Shown piece by piece: positions 8,061 to 17,236 of a stretch of 64,000 nt of DNA. The DNA lies in the NCBI RefSeq assembly GCF_009363095.1, contig NZ_CP045295.1:5299001-5363000 (forward strand), read 5' to 3'. The position numbers were made by a program, and so were the translations under genes. Each line of letters opens with the position of its first letter. Position 1 is the stretch's first letter. The notes below the pieces were generated by a model, which saw only the letters and a list, made by a program, of their open reading frames with translations, searched no databases and had not been told where the DNA came from. This stretch comes from Paenibacillus cellulositrophicus (GTDB taxonomy: Bacteria; Bacillota; Bacilli; Paenibacillales; Paenibacillaceae).

Positions 8061-8918
8061 ATGATCAAAAGGGGTATGAAACCAGGTGTCTGGCTGATCC
8101 TCGCCGCCTTCGTTCTGATGCTGGCAGGCTGTGGATCGAATTCCGGTTCGGCTGCAGACCCGAAGTCGGCCGACTCAGGAGCCGCTGCGGAAACTTCTAA
8201 TAGAGAGGCTGCGCAGCAGGTAGAACTGACCATCTCCGCTGCGGCCAGCATGACGGATGCGCTCAAGGAGATTCAACAAGCGTACGAGGCGGAGCATGCC
8301 AACGTCAAACTGAACTTTAACTTTGGCGCTTCGGGGGCGCTGCAGCAGCAGATCGAGCAGGGCGCACCGACGGATTTGTTCCTGTCGGCTGCCGTGAAGA
8401 ACATGAAGGCGCTGGAGGACAAGCAGCTCATCGATTCTTCGCATGAGAAAGACCTTCTCGCCAATGAGCTTGTGGCCGTGGTGAACGCCAAAGAACCGGC
8501 TCAAGTCTCAGGCATGGAGGACCTGAAAGGAACCGGCTTGAAAAAAATCGCCATCGGCATTCCGGAAAGCGTTCCGGCAGGGAATTACGCCAAGGAAGCA
8601 CTGACGAACGCCAAGCTGTGGGACACGCTTCAGTCGAAGCTGGTGCAGGCCAAGGATGTGCGGCAGGTGCTGCAGTACGTGGAAACTGGCAATGCGGATG
8701 CGGGTTTTGTGTATAAAACGGATGCATTGACTTCGGATCAGGTCAAAGTGGCGTTTACTGTCGACCCGTCTGCCTATACGCCGATCGTTTACCCGGTCGG
8801 AATCGTCAAGGCGACGAAGCACAGCCAGGAGGCGGTGGATTTATACGAGTACCTCCAGACGGATTCGGCCTTGGACATTTTTAAAAAATACGGATTTTCC
8901 GCGCCGCAGCAGGGTTAA
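8061..8918 (+). CDS. modA: Molybdate ABC transporter substrate-binding lipoprotein
   Basis: A 285-residue binding protein that captures molybdate (or tungstate) outside the membrane. A lipoprotein signal ends in the lipobox LAGC (Cys at about residue 24), followed by a low-complexity linker and the ModA fold (ISAAASMTDALKEI, FGASGALQQQIEQGAPTDLFLSA, GNADAGFVYKTDA, YPVGIVKATKH). The next gene, modB, begins 3 nt downstream. Confidence 0.95.
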   Translation: MIKRGMKPGVWLILAAFVLMLAGCGSNSGSAADPKSADSGAAAETSNREAAQQVELTISAAASMTDALKEIQQAYEAEHANVKLNFNFGASGALQQQIEQGAPTDLFLSAAVKNMKALEDKQLIDSSHEKDLLANELVAVVNAKEPAQVSGMEDLKGTGLKKIAIGIPESVPAGNYAKEALTNAKLWDTLQSKLVQAKDVRQVLQYVETGNADAGFVYKTDALTSDQVKVAFTVDPSAYTPIVYPVGIVKATKHSQEAVDLYEYLQTDSALDIFKKYGFSAPQQG

Positions 8919-8921
8919 CAG

Positions 8922-9635
8922 ATGATGGACTGGCAGGCGTTTTGGGATCCGGTCAGACTGTCCTTACAGGTTGCCCTGCTCTCGAGTCTGATCGTGATCA
9001 TCCTGGGTACGGGAGCGGCCTGGTGGATAGCAAGGCATCATTTCCCGGGAAAAATCGTTCTGGAGACGTTGTTCATGCTGCCGCTGGTCCTGCCGCCGAC
9101 CGTGGTGGGGTTTTTGCTGCTGATGCTGCTCGGCCGCCGCAGTTGGGTGGGGCAGCTGATCGAATGGCTGTGGGATGCGCCGATTATTTTTTCCTGGTGG
9201 GCTGCTGTTGTGGCGACCATCGTCGTGGCATTCCCGCTCGTCTATCAGACGATGAAGAACGGCTTTGCCGCCGTTGATCCGGATCTGGAAAAGGCAGCCC
9301 GCTCCGACGGGGCAGGCGAGTGGAGGGTGTTCCGTTCCATTACGCTGCCGCTCACTTATTCCTCGCTGCTGACCGCGCTCGTGCTTGGGTTTGCCAGGGC
9401 GCTCGGCGAGTTCGGCGCTACGCTTATGGTTGCCGGGAACATTCCCGGCAAGACGCAGACGGTCCCGACGGCCATTTACGTGGCGGTCGACGCCGGCAAC
9501 ATGCCGATGGCCTGGGCGTGGACGCTGGCGATCGTCGCGATGTCTTTTGTCATGCTGCTGCTGACCGGAAGGAAAGCGCCGGAAGCGGAGCGGCCGCGAG
9601 CGGGCACAGAGGTATCGAGGGAAAGCCGGGGATAA
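8922..9635 (+). CDS. modB: Molybdate ABC transporter permease
   Basis: A 237-residue inner membrane permease with about five helices. The family hallmarks PLVLPPTVVGFLLL and the cytoplasmic EAA loop (EKAARSDGAGEWRVFRSITLPL), ending with ARALGEFGATLMVAGNIPGKTQT, are present. No ATPase gene (modC) follows; the next gene is on the other strand. As in B. subtilis yvgLM, the energising ATPase must be encoded elsewhere. Confidence 0.95.
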   Translation: MMDWQAFWDPVRLSLQVALLSSLIVIILGTGAAWWIARHHFPGKIVLETLFMLPLVLPPTVVGFLLLMLLGRRSWVGQLIEWLWDAPIIFSWWAAVVATIVVAFPLVYQTMKNGFAAVDPDLEKAARSDGAGEWRVFRSITLPLTYSSLLTALVLGFARALGEFGATLMVAGNIPGKTQTVPTAIYVAVDAGNMPMAWAWTLAIVAMSFVMLLLTGRKAPEAERPRAGTEVSRESRG

Positions 9636-9668
9636 CGGGAGAGTACTGGTATTGGGGCCGTTTGTTGA

Positions 9669-9956
9669 TCATGAATTGATAAGAATATGCAGCCCCAGGC
9701 AAAACAGTATAGCTGATATCAAATAGAGGGCTGTTTTTCTCAGCCACCATGGAAAATGCTTATAGATCAACCCTGCAATAAAGCTGCAGATTATTGCTGC
9801 GATATTTCCTGATATCGTATCGGCAAGTGGCCATACATTCATCACATCCGTAACACTGCCCTTAGATTTTCCACGTTTAATGGCAAGGCCAGATCTAATC
9901 GCCATAAAAGATACAATCCATATGAGGACAACGAGTATAAGCTTCCACCACTTCAT
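9669..9956 (-). CDS. Small hypothetical membrane protein
   Basis: A 95-residue protein, not recognised. Three hydrophobic segments are visible (LILVVLIWIVSFMAI, IAAIICSFIAGLIY, LYLISAILFCLGLHIL), separated by a basic loop containing KRGKSKGS. The ATG at 9956 has AAAGGA 7 nt upstream; a TTG two codons earlier is a poorer start. It faces modB and stands alone. Confidence 0.6.
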   Translation of the reverse strand: MKWWKLILVVLIWIVSFMAIRSGLAIKRGKSKGSVTDVMNVWPLADTISGNIAAIICSFIAGLIYKHFPWWLRKTALYLISAILFCLGLHILINS

Positions 9957-10184
9957 GTGCAATTCCTTTCTATGTAGCAGGATATTGTAGCAGTATATAT
10001 AAACGGGCGGATTACGCCGAGACTAATGTTTGTACGGTATATCGCCTAAAGTCCGTAGGATATTGTATAGCATAGGTCGTTATATGCCTATAGAAATAAT
10101 CTGGAATAAGTGATGTGATTTTGGCCCATAAAGCGGCTTTAGGGCGAAGATAGGTATACTTGTGCTTTGTTCGATTTTGTCATA
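9957..10184. other. Intergenic stretch without a recognised feature
   Basis: AT-rich non-coding sequence between the small membrane protein gene and the adenine deaminase operon terminator. I found no gene or clear promoter in it. Confidence 0.4.
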
Positions 10185-10229
10185 CAAAAAAAGGGCTGTC
10201 CCACGCCAAAATGGCGGGGACAGCCCTTT
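10185..10229 (-). terminator. Terminator of the purine nucleoside operon
   Basis: AAAGGGCTGTCCC at 10190-10202 pairs with GGGACAGCCCTTT at 10217-10229, with CGCC/GGCG extending the stem. Read on the minus strand it is followed by eight T residues. Confidence 0.9.
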
Positions 10230-10316
10230 GTGATATATACGGCAAGGCTATTTATAAAAGGTCACACCTTACGGCATGCCAAGCCTAACGGTTAAATGTT
10301 ATACCTGGCCAGTAAC

Positions 10317-12032
10317 TTACACCTGCTCAATAATAAGAGGTACGACTTTGCCTGCATTGACGTCAATCAGCCCGTGATCGGTGATTTTGAGGTACGGACT
10401 CACCGGCAGGGAATGCGTGGCGATCGACATGATCGGGTTGTAGTGCTTATACCCGAGCTCTTCCATCGCCTCGCGAACCTGCTGGACGGATTCGGCGGCC
10501 AGATCGAGCGGATCCTCGGTCAGGATGCCGCCGACCGGCAGGTGCATGTTGGCTTTGATCTCGCCGTCCAGGGTAACGCAGAAGCCGCCCTGCTGGCGGA
10601 TGACCGTGTTTGCGGCGAGGACCATGTCCTCGACGTTGTGGCCGATCACGAGCAGGTTGTGGTTGTCGTGGGAGTAGGTCGTCGCCACGGCGCCGCGCTG
10701 GATCGTATCGCCCGCGATAAAGCCGAACGCTTTTTGGCGTCCTTTGCCGTACCGTTCAAATGTGGCGATCATTCCGCAGCCGCTGTCCTCCCACAGCAGC
10801 CGGCCATTCGCGGCCGGCACATCCACCTGGCTCTCCTTGGTGAAGGTCGAGCCGTCCTGGATCGTCATCACCCGGCACCGGTAGATGCCGTCCTCCACGC
10901 CGGCCGCCGCTTCAAAATCGGCGGCGCTCAGCTCGTCCAGCTGGACGCTGTGGTAGAAGTGCTCCGGGAACCGGTAGCCGCTCGACTGCGGCTCAAAGGC
11001 TTTGGCAGCGGAGTACACCTCCGCGCCGTTTTTGTACACCGATTCCAGCTTCAGCTCGGACAAATCCGAGATCAGCTGGAAGTCGGCGATTTTGCCCGGT
11101 GCGATGGAGCCCCGATCGTACATCCGCATGCGGCGGGACGGGGAGAACGTCGCGGCGTAGATCGCCCGCTCCGGAGACATCCCCATGCCGATGGCCTTGC
11201 GGACGATCTGGTTCAGATGGCCGCGGGCGCGGAACGAATCCGCCATGACGTCGTCGGTCACGAAGCAGAAATGCTCGGAAACGTCGTGGCGGATCAGGTA
11301 GTCCATCACTTCCGGCGTCATCGACTTCTCCTGGATTTCAATAAACATGCCGGCCGCAATCCGCTCCTCCAGACCCTGCAGCGTCTGATGCGTATGGTCC
11401 GAGTTGACACCAGCGTAAATGACGCGCTGCAGGTCCAGATCCAGCAGCTTCGGCACATGGCCTTCAATGACGAGCTCAGGATAATGCGAGCGGATATGCT
11501 CCAGGATGCGGTTCGTTTTGCAGTCCGGGTCGGTAATGATGTCGACGTAGTTCATGATCTCGCCGAGGCAGATGACGTCCCCTGTGGACAGGAGGGCATC
11601 CATGTCCTCGATTTCGATCGATCCGCCCGTCGTTTCCATCGAGGTGGACGGGACCGAGCTTGGAATGGCGTAGAACATGTCCACCGGACAGTTCCGGCTC
11701 GCCTTGATCATCTCAAGAACGCCATCGAGGCCGAACACGTTGGCCATCTCATGCGGCTCGGGTACGATCGTGGTGACGCCGTTTCGTAGGAGACCCGCCG
11801 AGAAGGATTCAGGCGTCACCATGGTGCTTTCGATGTGCAGATGGATGTCGATGAAGCCGGGGACCATATAGAGTCCCTCCGCGTTAATGACCTGCTTGGC
11901 CTGGAACGTATCTTCGCCCCTCAGGCCGATATAGAAAAACTTGCCGTCCTTGACGGCGACGTTGTTGGTAGACCACTGCTTAAAGTAACTGTTGTACACC
12001 TTGGCTTGAAGAAATAGCAAATCTGCATGCAT
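10317..12032 (-). CDS. ade: Adenine deaminase
   Basis: A 571-residue metal-dependent amidohydrolase that converts adenine to hypoxanthine and ammonia in purine salvage. The HxH metal site is seen in GFIDIHLHIEST, with EPHEMANVFG, the GHVPKL motif and FCFVTDDV downstream, and the family's C-terminal domain (AANTVIRQQGGFCVTLDGEI, LPVGGILTEDP) is complete. Length is normal. It is the last gene of the minus-strand operon, 18 nt after the ATPase gene. Release of adenine by the operon's nucleoside hydrolase would supply its substrate. Confidence 0.93.
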   Translation of the reverse strand: MHADLLFLQAKVYNSYFKQWSTNNVAVKDGKFFYIGLRGEDTFQAKQVINAEGLYMVPGFIDIHLHIESTMVTPESFSAGLLRNGVTTIVPEPHEMANVFGLDGVLEMIKASRNCPVDMFYAIPSSVPSTSMETTGGSIEIEDMDALLSTGDVICLGEIMNYVDIITDPDCKTNRILEHIRSHYPELVIEGHVPKLLDLDLQRVIYAGVNSDHTHQTLQGLEERIAAGMFIEIQEKSMTPEVMDYLIRHDVSEHFCFVTDDVMADSFRARGHLNQIVRKAIGMGMSPERAIYAATFSPSRRMRMYDRGSIAPGKIADFQLISDLSELKLESVYKNGAEVYSAAKAFEPQSSGYRFPEHFYHSVQLDELSAADFEAAAGVEDGIYRCRVMTIQDGSTFTKESQVDVPAANGRLLWEDSGCGMIATFERYGKGRQKAFGFIAGDTIQRGAVATTYSHDNHNLLVIGHNVEDMVLAANTVIRQQGGFCVTLDGEIKANMHLPVGGILTEDPLDLAAESVQQVREAMEELGYKHYNPIMSIATHSLPVSPYLKITDHGLIDVNAGKVVPLIIEQV

Positions 12033-12050
12033 ACGTTGTTCCCCCTATGG

Positions 12051-13106
12051 TTATTCGACAAGAACGAGCTTATCCGATGGAAACAACAGACGGATTTCCT
12101 GCCCGTTCGCATAGGGCTGCTGCATTTCCTGGTTGACAGTAAATTCCCCCAGCGGCGTATCGACGACGTATTGGTAGCTGCGTCCAAGATACGTGCTGAC
12201 TTTGACCTTCCCGGTCAGTACGTTGTCGCCGGGATTGATCTCCTGCAGCGTACCGGCAATGAGGTCGTCGGGGCGGATGGCGCCCTTCATAGTGACAGGC
12301 ATGCCATCGGCCTTGGCGGCATGAAAATGGTAGTTTCCCTTGCGCAGGGTGAAGAAGGAGCCTTCGCTGTCCCGCTCGTCAAAATGGATGAAGTTGTTGA
12401 AGCCGATGAAGCGGGCGACGAATTCGGATTTCGGATACTGGAAAATGACCGACGGCTGATCCAACTGCTCGATGATCCCTTTGTTCATGACGGCGACCCG
12501 GTCCGAAATGGAGAAGCACTCCTCCTGGTCGTGGGATACGTAGACGGTCGTGATGCCGAGCTCCTGCTGGATGCGGCGGATCTCCACGCGCATGTTCACC
12601 CTGAGGTTGGCGTCCAGATTGGAGAGCGGCTCATCGAACAGGAGCAGATCCGGCTCAATGACAAGGGCCCGTGCGATGGCGACGCGCTGCTTCTGGCCGC
12701 CGGAAAGCGCCTGCGGGAATCTTTTTTCAAATCCGCCGAGGTTGACGATCTCCAGCATGTTCATGACCCGCTTCTTGATCTCGTCTTCCTTGACTTTGCG
12801 CTGGCGCAGTCCGAAGGCGACGTTGTCAAACACGGACAGGTGCGGGAACAAGGCGTAGCTCTGGAAAACGAAGCCGAAATTCCGCTTGTTGATCGGCACG
12901 CGCGTATAGTCCTTGCCGCTGAATTTGAAGGCTCCGTCCGTCGCTTCGAGGAAGCCGGCGATGAGCCGAAGGGTGGTCGTTTTGCCGCATCCGCTGGGAC
13001 CCAGCAGGGAGATCAGGTGGCCTTTCTCAATGGAAAGGTTGAAGTCTTTTAAAATATACTGCTGGTCATAGGCGACCGATACGTTTTCAAGTTGTAGTAG
13101 TGCCAT
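12051..13106 (-). CDS. ABC transporter ATPase, spermidine/putrescine (PotA) type
   Basis: A 351-residue importer ATPase. Walker A is GPSGCGKTTT, the Q-loop FVFQSYALFPHLSV, the signature LSGGQKQR, Walker B LLLFDEPLSNLD, and the H-loop SHDQEE. The C-terminal extension (about 240-350) is a TOBE-type regulatory domain. PotA-like family is clear; the cargo is inferred from the flanking nucleoside hydrolase and adenine deaminase to be purine nucleosides or bases rather than polyamines. Confidence 0.88.
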   Translation of the reverse strand: MALLQLENVSVAYDQQYILKDFNLSIEKGHLISLLGPSGCGKTTTLRLIAGFLEATDGAFKFSGKDYTRVPINKRNFGFVFQSYALFPHLSVFDNVAFGLRQRKVKEDEIKKRVMNMLEIVNLGGFEKRFPQALSGGQKQRVAIARALVIEPDLLLFDEPLSNLDANLRVNMRVEIRRIQQELGITTVYVSHDQEECFSISDRVAVMNKGIIEQLDQPSVIFQYPKSEFVARFIGFNNFIHFDERDSEGSFFTLRKGNYHFHAAKADGMPVTMKGAIRPDDLIAGTLQEINPGDNVLTGKVKVSTYLGRSYQYVVDTPLGEFTVNQEMQQPYANGQEIRLLFPSDKLVLVE

Positions 13107-13122
13107 CGTCTCACGCCTTTCG

Positions 13123-13911
13123 TTATTGTTTGGTGAAATAGGTTAGTCCGAGCAGCCTTTCGATGACGAACATGAACACGGCCGTGATCAGCATGAGCAG
13201 GACCGAGATGGCTGCGATGGTCGGGTCAAAATAGTTTTCGACGTAGGTCAGCATTTGGATCGGCAGCGTGCTGACGCCCGGACCGGTCATAAACAGCGAA
13301 ATATCCACGTTGTTGAACGATTCGAGGAACGCGAGCAGCACCGAAGCGATGATGCCGGATTTAATGTTCGGCAGGACGACTTTGAAAAAGGTCGCAAGCC
13401 GGCTGGATCCAAGGCTGAGCGCCGCTTCCTCGACCGCGAAATCGAAGTTGGCGAGGCTGGAGCCGATGACCCGGATAATAAACGGCAGCATAATGATCGT
13501 ATGGCCGATCAGGAGCGACGTATAAATCGGGAAGTGGAATGTGATGACGACGTACTTGAGCAGCGTAAAGCCCAGCACGATCCCCGGAATGAGCAGGGGG
13601 GACAGGAACACCGCATTCAGCGTGTCTTTGCCCCGGAACGTCACCCGGTTCAAGGCGTAAGCGGCCGGAACGCCGAGCAGAATCGCGATCACGTTGCCGA
13701 GCAGCGAGACGATGATCGACGTTTTGAAGGTCGACATGAACATCTCCACGTCAAAAATATTCTGGTACCATTTCAGCGAAAAACCGGTCGGCGGAAATTT
13801 CAGCACCGTTCCCGGCTCGAAGGACGTCACCGCGATGATCAGGAGCGGCCCGAGCAGGAACAAGTAAACGATAAAGGAAAAGAGGGCGAGCCCCGGATTT
13901 TTGGTCTTCAT
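13123..13911 (-). CDS. ABC transporter permease (PotC type)
   Basis: A 262-residue permease with about six membrane helices. The EAA loop reads EEAALSLGSSRLATFFKVVLPNIKSG, followed by the PotC-like SFNNVDISLFMTGPG. It lies between the ATPase gene (16 nt gap) and the second permease (4 nt gap). Confidence 0.88.
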   Translation of the reverse strand: MKTKNPGLALFSFIVYLFLLGPLLIIAVTSFEPGTVLKFPPTGFSLKWYQNIFDVEMFMSTFKTSIIVSLLGNVIAILLGVPAAYALNRVTFRGKDTLNAVFLSPLLIPGIVLGFTLLKYVVITFHFPIYTSLLIGHTIIMLPFIIRVIGSSLANFDFAVEEAALSLGSSRLATFFKVVLPNIKSGIIASVLLAFLESFNNVDISLFMTGPGVSTLPIQMLTYVENYFDPTIAAISVLLMLITAVFMFVIERLLGLTYFTKQ

Positions 13912-13915
13912 AGTT

Positions 13916-14737
13916 CTACCCCTTCGGATTGAATTTGGCCGCTGCTTTATTCATCAGCCCGATGACGATGAACGTAATGATCATCATGATGGTGGCAATG
14001 GCCGAAGCCGCCTGCCAGTCATTCAGCGTAATGGCGTTCTGGTAAAGGAAGGTCGCGACGACGCGCTTTTTCCCGCCCAGCAGGGCAGGCGTGGTGTAAG
14101 CGGTCAGGCTGCCCACGAACACGAGAATGCTGCCGACGATTAATCCCGGTATACTGAGCGGGATGACGATTTTGCGGAAAGCCGTCAGCTTGGACGCTCC
14201 CAGGCTCTGCGCCGCCCGGACCAGATCGTGGTCAATGGACTCCAGCACCCCGACCAGCGTAATCAGAATCAAGGGAAGGAACAGATGGACCAGACCGATA
14301 ATCATCGCCGTCGGTGTATAGAGAATGCTGAGCGGATCGTGAATGATCCCCAGCTTGATCAGCACATTGTTGACCAGACCGTTTTTGCCGAGAATGATCA
14401 TCCAGCTGAAGGAGCGGACGACCGAGCTCGTGAGCAGCGGGAAAATCGCCAGAGCCAGCAGAATGCCCTTTTTGCGCGGAGGCATCATGGACAAATAGTA
14501 GGCGACCGGGAATCCGATCAGGATGCACAGCAGGGTGGTCGCGACGCTGACGAGCAGCGTCGTTCCCAAAATATCAAGGAAATACGAGTCCTTGAAAAAT
14601 TGCAAGTAGATGCCGAACGTGAAGCTCCCGTCCTTGAACAGCGTCGAGCCGACCGTGAGGATCAGCGGAACGATCATGAACAAGGTCAGAAACAGCAGCC
14701 CGGGTGCGAGCAGCAGGTACAAGTATCGCTTTTTCAT
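13916..14737 (-). CDS. ABC transporter permease (PotB type)
   Basis: A 273-residue permease with about six helices. The coupling loop reads VRAAQSLGASKLTAFRKIVIPLSIPG. The N terminus has a short basic start then a hydrophobic helix (LYLLLAPGLLFLTLFMIVPL), typical of the first permease of POPT-type importers. It forms the heterodimeric channel with the product of the next gene. Confidence 0.88.
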   Translation of the reverse strand: MKKRYLYLLLAPGLLFLTLFMIVPLILTVGSTLFKDGSFTFGIYLQFFKDSYFLDILGTTLLVSVATTLLCILIGFPVAYYLSMMPPRKKGILLALAIFPLLTSSVVRSFSWMIILGKNGLVNNVLIKLGIIHDPLSILYTPTAMIIGLVHLFLPLILITLVGVLESIDHDLVRAAQSLGASKLTAFRKIVIPLSIPGLIVGSILVFVGSLTAYTTPALLGGKKRVVATFLYQNAITLNDWQAASAIATIMMIITFIVIGLMNKAAAKFNPKG

Positions 14738-14752
14738 GAATGTAATCTCCTG

Positions 14753-15697
14753 TTATTGGTAGGATCCACCGCGCAGCACGGCGATAAAGCGGTTCAAAAA
14801 GGCGTCTGAATCGGCATCGAGGCATACGTTCAGGTTCGGCTGGTGCTGCAAACGGTTTTGGAAATCGCACACCGTCTGCCCGTCGCACAGCTCGCTCCGG
14901 GTCTCCACATCGACGTATAGACGCTCCGTCCGAACCAGTTCGGGCCAAATGGCGGCGCCGACCGCCAAAGGGTCGTGCATGGCGCAGGCCCGGACCCCGT
15001 TGCGCTCATAGTAGCGCTCCATGTAATCCGATGTGCTCTGGCGCACGTAACCCGCGATCTCCGAGGAGCCGAGCGCGTCGATGTGCGCGCTGGTCAGCAG
15101 TGCCTTGCGCGTCACGTCGAGTCCGACCAGCGTCAGGGACGGGAATCCGGCCTGAAAGACCAGGCGCGCCGCTTCCGGATCGACATGGATGTTGTATTCT
15201 GCTGTCGGCGTAATGTTGCCGTGCGTACGGACCGCACCGCCCATGACGACCAGCTCCTTGATATCGTCGACCAGGCCCGGATGCTTGGCGAGGGCTAGAG
15301 CCACATTCGTCAGCGGCCCGGTAGCGATCAGCGTGATTTCTCCAGGATAGCGCTTGGCCTGCTCCACGATGAAATCGGGCCCGAACGTATTCGGGTCGGT
15401 CCGGTCGGCAGGCTGCATGTCCAAGAGGGCGCCGCCCAATCCGTCCTCGCCGTGCACGCGGTGCTCAAACAGACGGTCCCGCAGGAGCGGCCGGGATGCC
15501 CCGGGATAGACCGAGATGGACGCCGGCGCCTTGATGAAGTCCAATATTTTGCAAGTGTTCAGGGTTGCAGTCGTCAGTGACACGTTGCCGTTGACTGTCG
15601 AGATCCCGAGTACGTCCAGCTCGCCGCTGCGGACAGCCAGCATAATTCCGAGTGCGTCGTCAATGCCGGTATCGACATCCAGGATGGCTTTCTTCAC
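14753..15697 (-). CDS. Purine/pyrimidine ribonucleoside hydrolase
   Basis: A 314-residue inosine-uridine nucleoside N-ribohydrolase family enzyme that splits nucleosides into base and ribose. The calcium-binding signature DVDTGIDDA is at residues 7-15, with ISTVNGNVS, IATGPLTNVALAL, VVMGGAV, EYNIHVDPEAA and the catalytic-region MHDPLA. Length is usual. It lies between the binding-protein gene and the permeases, which strongly suggests that the transporter imports nucleosides. Confidence 0.92.
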   Translation of the reverse strand: MKKAILDVDTGIDDALGIMLAVRSGELDVLGISTVNGNVSLTTATLNTCKILDFIKAPASISVYPGASRPLLRDRLFEHRVHGEDGLGGALLDMQPADRTDPNTFGPDFIVEQAKRYPGEITLIATGPLTNVALALAKHPGLVDDIKELVVMGGAVRTHGNITPTAEYNIHVDPEAARLVFQAGFPSLTLVGLDVTRKALLTSAHIDALGSSEIAGYVRQSTSDYMERYYERNGVRACAMHDPLAVGAAIWPELVRTERLYVDVETRSELCDGQTVCDFQNRLQHQPNLNVCLDADSDAFLNRFIAVLRGGSYQ

Positions 15698-15750
15698 ATG
15701 GATTCCCCTTTCAAAATGAAGGATGTGCCGCCTTGTATCCAGGCAGTGGT

Positions 15751-15785
15751 GAATAAAAAGCAGGGGCGGGCAGCCCCTGCTGAAT
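15751..15785 (-). terminator. Intra-operon terminator/attenuator behind the binding-protein gene
   Basis: AGCAGGGGC at 15759-15767 pairs with GCCCCTGCT at 15773-15781. On the minus strand it is followed by TTTTTATT. Its place between the binding-protein gene and the hydrolase suggests partial termination that keeps the binding protein more abundant. Confidence 0.75.
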
Positions 15786-15829
15786 CATAACCCCGTAAGG
15801 CTGCTTATATTTACAAAAAAGGCTTGGCG

Positions 15830-16900
15830 TTACTTCGTCACTTCACGGTTGAAACGGTCCGTCCAGCTCTTCAGGTTTTTGTTGACGAACGCCATGTCCA
15901 GCTTTTGCAGCTTCTCAACGACACTGGAGCCGTACGTTACGGCTGCAGCCTCCTCTGCGCTGAGGCTGACATTGCGGTTGGCAGGAGAATCGACCTTGGC
16001 TTTAGCCGCTTTTTCCTGAACTTCCTGGCTAAGCTGCCAGTTGATGAAGTCTTCGGCAAGTTCTTTGTTTTTGCTTCCTTTGACGACGTTCAGCGTATTG
16101 ACGATGGCGTACGCGCCTTCCGACGGCGTTACGAATTCGACGTTCGGGTCGGCCTTCTTCAGGTCGCCGAGATACATTTGCATGATCGGTCCTGCAGCGG
16201 CTTCGCCTTGCGTGAACATGTTGATGAACTCGGACGTCTGGCTGTAGTATTTCACGACGCTCGGATTGAGCTCGGCCAGTTTGCCAAATGCCTTGTCTTC
16301 ATTGAATTCCGTGCTTCCAGCTACCTTGGAGGCGGCGTCGACCATCATCGGACCGCTGGTGGACGTAATGCTCGGCATCGTCACTTTGCCTTTCAGCTCC
16401 GGCTTCCACAAGTCAGCCCAGGAGGATATCGTCGTTCCGGCTGCCTTCTGGTCATAAGCGATACCCAATTGGCCAATCGTGTAGGCCGGACCGTAATCTT
16501 CACCGTTTGGCGCTTTGGCGATATCATAGAGCGAGTCAAGATTGCTCAGCCGGCTGCGGTCGATCTTTTCGAAGGCTCCCGCTTCAATGCCTTGCTGTGC
16601 GTAGTAATCCGACAGGTAGACGACATCGACGTCGGAGCTGCCCTGCAAAATTTTGCTCAGGCGGTCGGCGTTGTTGCCGGTCTCCAGGACGATTTTCACA
16701 TTATGCTCTTTTTCGAATGGGGCATACACTTCTTTATTGTAGAAATCCTCAGCAAATCCCCAGGTCGAAACGACCAGCTTCTTCTGACCGCCGGAAGATC
16801 CGCCGGAGCTGCTGTCTTCGCTTCCTCCGTTTCCGCATCCCGCAAGTACCAGCGCTGCCAGCGTACAAGTCATGAGTCCCTTAATCCATGGTTTCTTCAC
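15830..16900 (-). CDS. ABC transporter substrate-binding lipoprotein (PotD type)
   Basis: A 356-residue extracellular binding protein. The signal ends in the lipobox LAGC (Cys at about residue 22), then a Gly/Ser-rich tether, then the PotD-like fold (NKEVYAPFEKEHNVKIVLETGN, DVVYLSDYYAQQGI, NVVKGSKNKELAEDFINWQLS). The start is GTG with AGGAG about 10 nt upstream. It is the first gene of the operon. The ligand is inferred to be a purine nucleoside from the downstream enzymes. Confidence 0.88.
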   Translation of the reverse strand: MKKPWIKGLMTCTLAALVLAGCGNGGSEDSSSGGSSGGQKKLVVSTWGFAEDFYNKEVYAPFEKEHNVKIVLETGNNADRLSKILQGSSDVDVVYLSDYYAQQGIEAGAFEKIDRSRLSNLDSLYDIAKAPNGEDYGPAYTIGQLGIAYDQKAAGTTISSWADLWKPELKGKVTMPSITSTSGPMMVDAASKVAGSTEFNEDKAFGKLAELNPSVVKYYSQTSEFINMFTQGEAAAGPIMQMYLGDLKKADPNVEFVTPSEGAYAIVNTLNVVKGSKNKELAEDFINWQLSQEVQEKAAKAKVDSPANRNVSLSAEEAAAVTYGSSVVEKLQKLDMAFVNKNLKSWTDRFNREVTK

Positions 16901-17104
16901 AATCGATTCACTCCTGTAATGGTTTATTTTTTATTTGTTTTTCTGCTGCAGGCCGTATGCCGGGCTTCCGCCGCCGGGAAATTTTTTTCTCTGCTGTATA
17001 TGATTGTTTTTCCCTGCAGGACGGTTGTTGTATCCCCCTTTTGAATAGACATTTTGGCATGTCACAAGAAAAATCAAACAAATTCTATAACTAAATCTAT
17101 AAAC
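16901..17104 (-). promoter_or_regulatory. Leader region of the nucleoside operon
   Basis: About 200 nt upstream of the binding-protein start on the minus strand. A small hairpin (GACAT with ATGTC, 17050-17066) and GC-rich pairing around 16950-16980 are visible. I looked for the conserved purine riboswitch core and did not find it, and no clear -35/-10 pair stands out. Confidence 0.3.
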
Positions 17105-17157
17105 AAAAAAGAAAAGCACCCTAGATAGAAGAAAATCTCTAACTAGAGCGCTTTTCA
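17105..17157 (-). terminator. Terminator of the DUF2294-like gene
   Basis: GAAAAGC plus CTAG and TAGA blocks at 17111-17129 pair, with a few mismatches, with the complement at 17135-17156. On the minus strand a T-rich run follows. Confidence 0.6.
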
Positions 17158-17236
17158 ATGTAAACAAAGAATAGCGGCATCCGTTCTTGTTACGGTTCGG
17201 CCAGTCCTTAAGATAAATCAAAAGAAAAGGGCCGTG

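Noticed and set aside
10296-11789. 497-codon open frame opposite the adenine deaminase gene
   Set aside because: It is antisense to a complete, well-conserved enzyme, has arginine/histidine/valine-rich composition typical of a shadow frame in GC-rich DNA, and has no ribosome binding site.
16901-17104. Purine riboswitch upstream of the nucleoside operon
   Set aside because: The conserved three-way junction core could not be found on either strand, although the context would fit.
16931-17221. 96-codon minus-strand open frame before the nucleoside binding-protein gene
   Set aside because: It crosses a terminator hairpin, has no domain and lies in AT-rich leader sequence.
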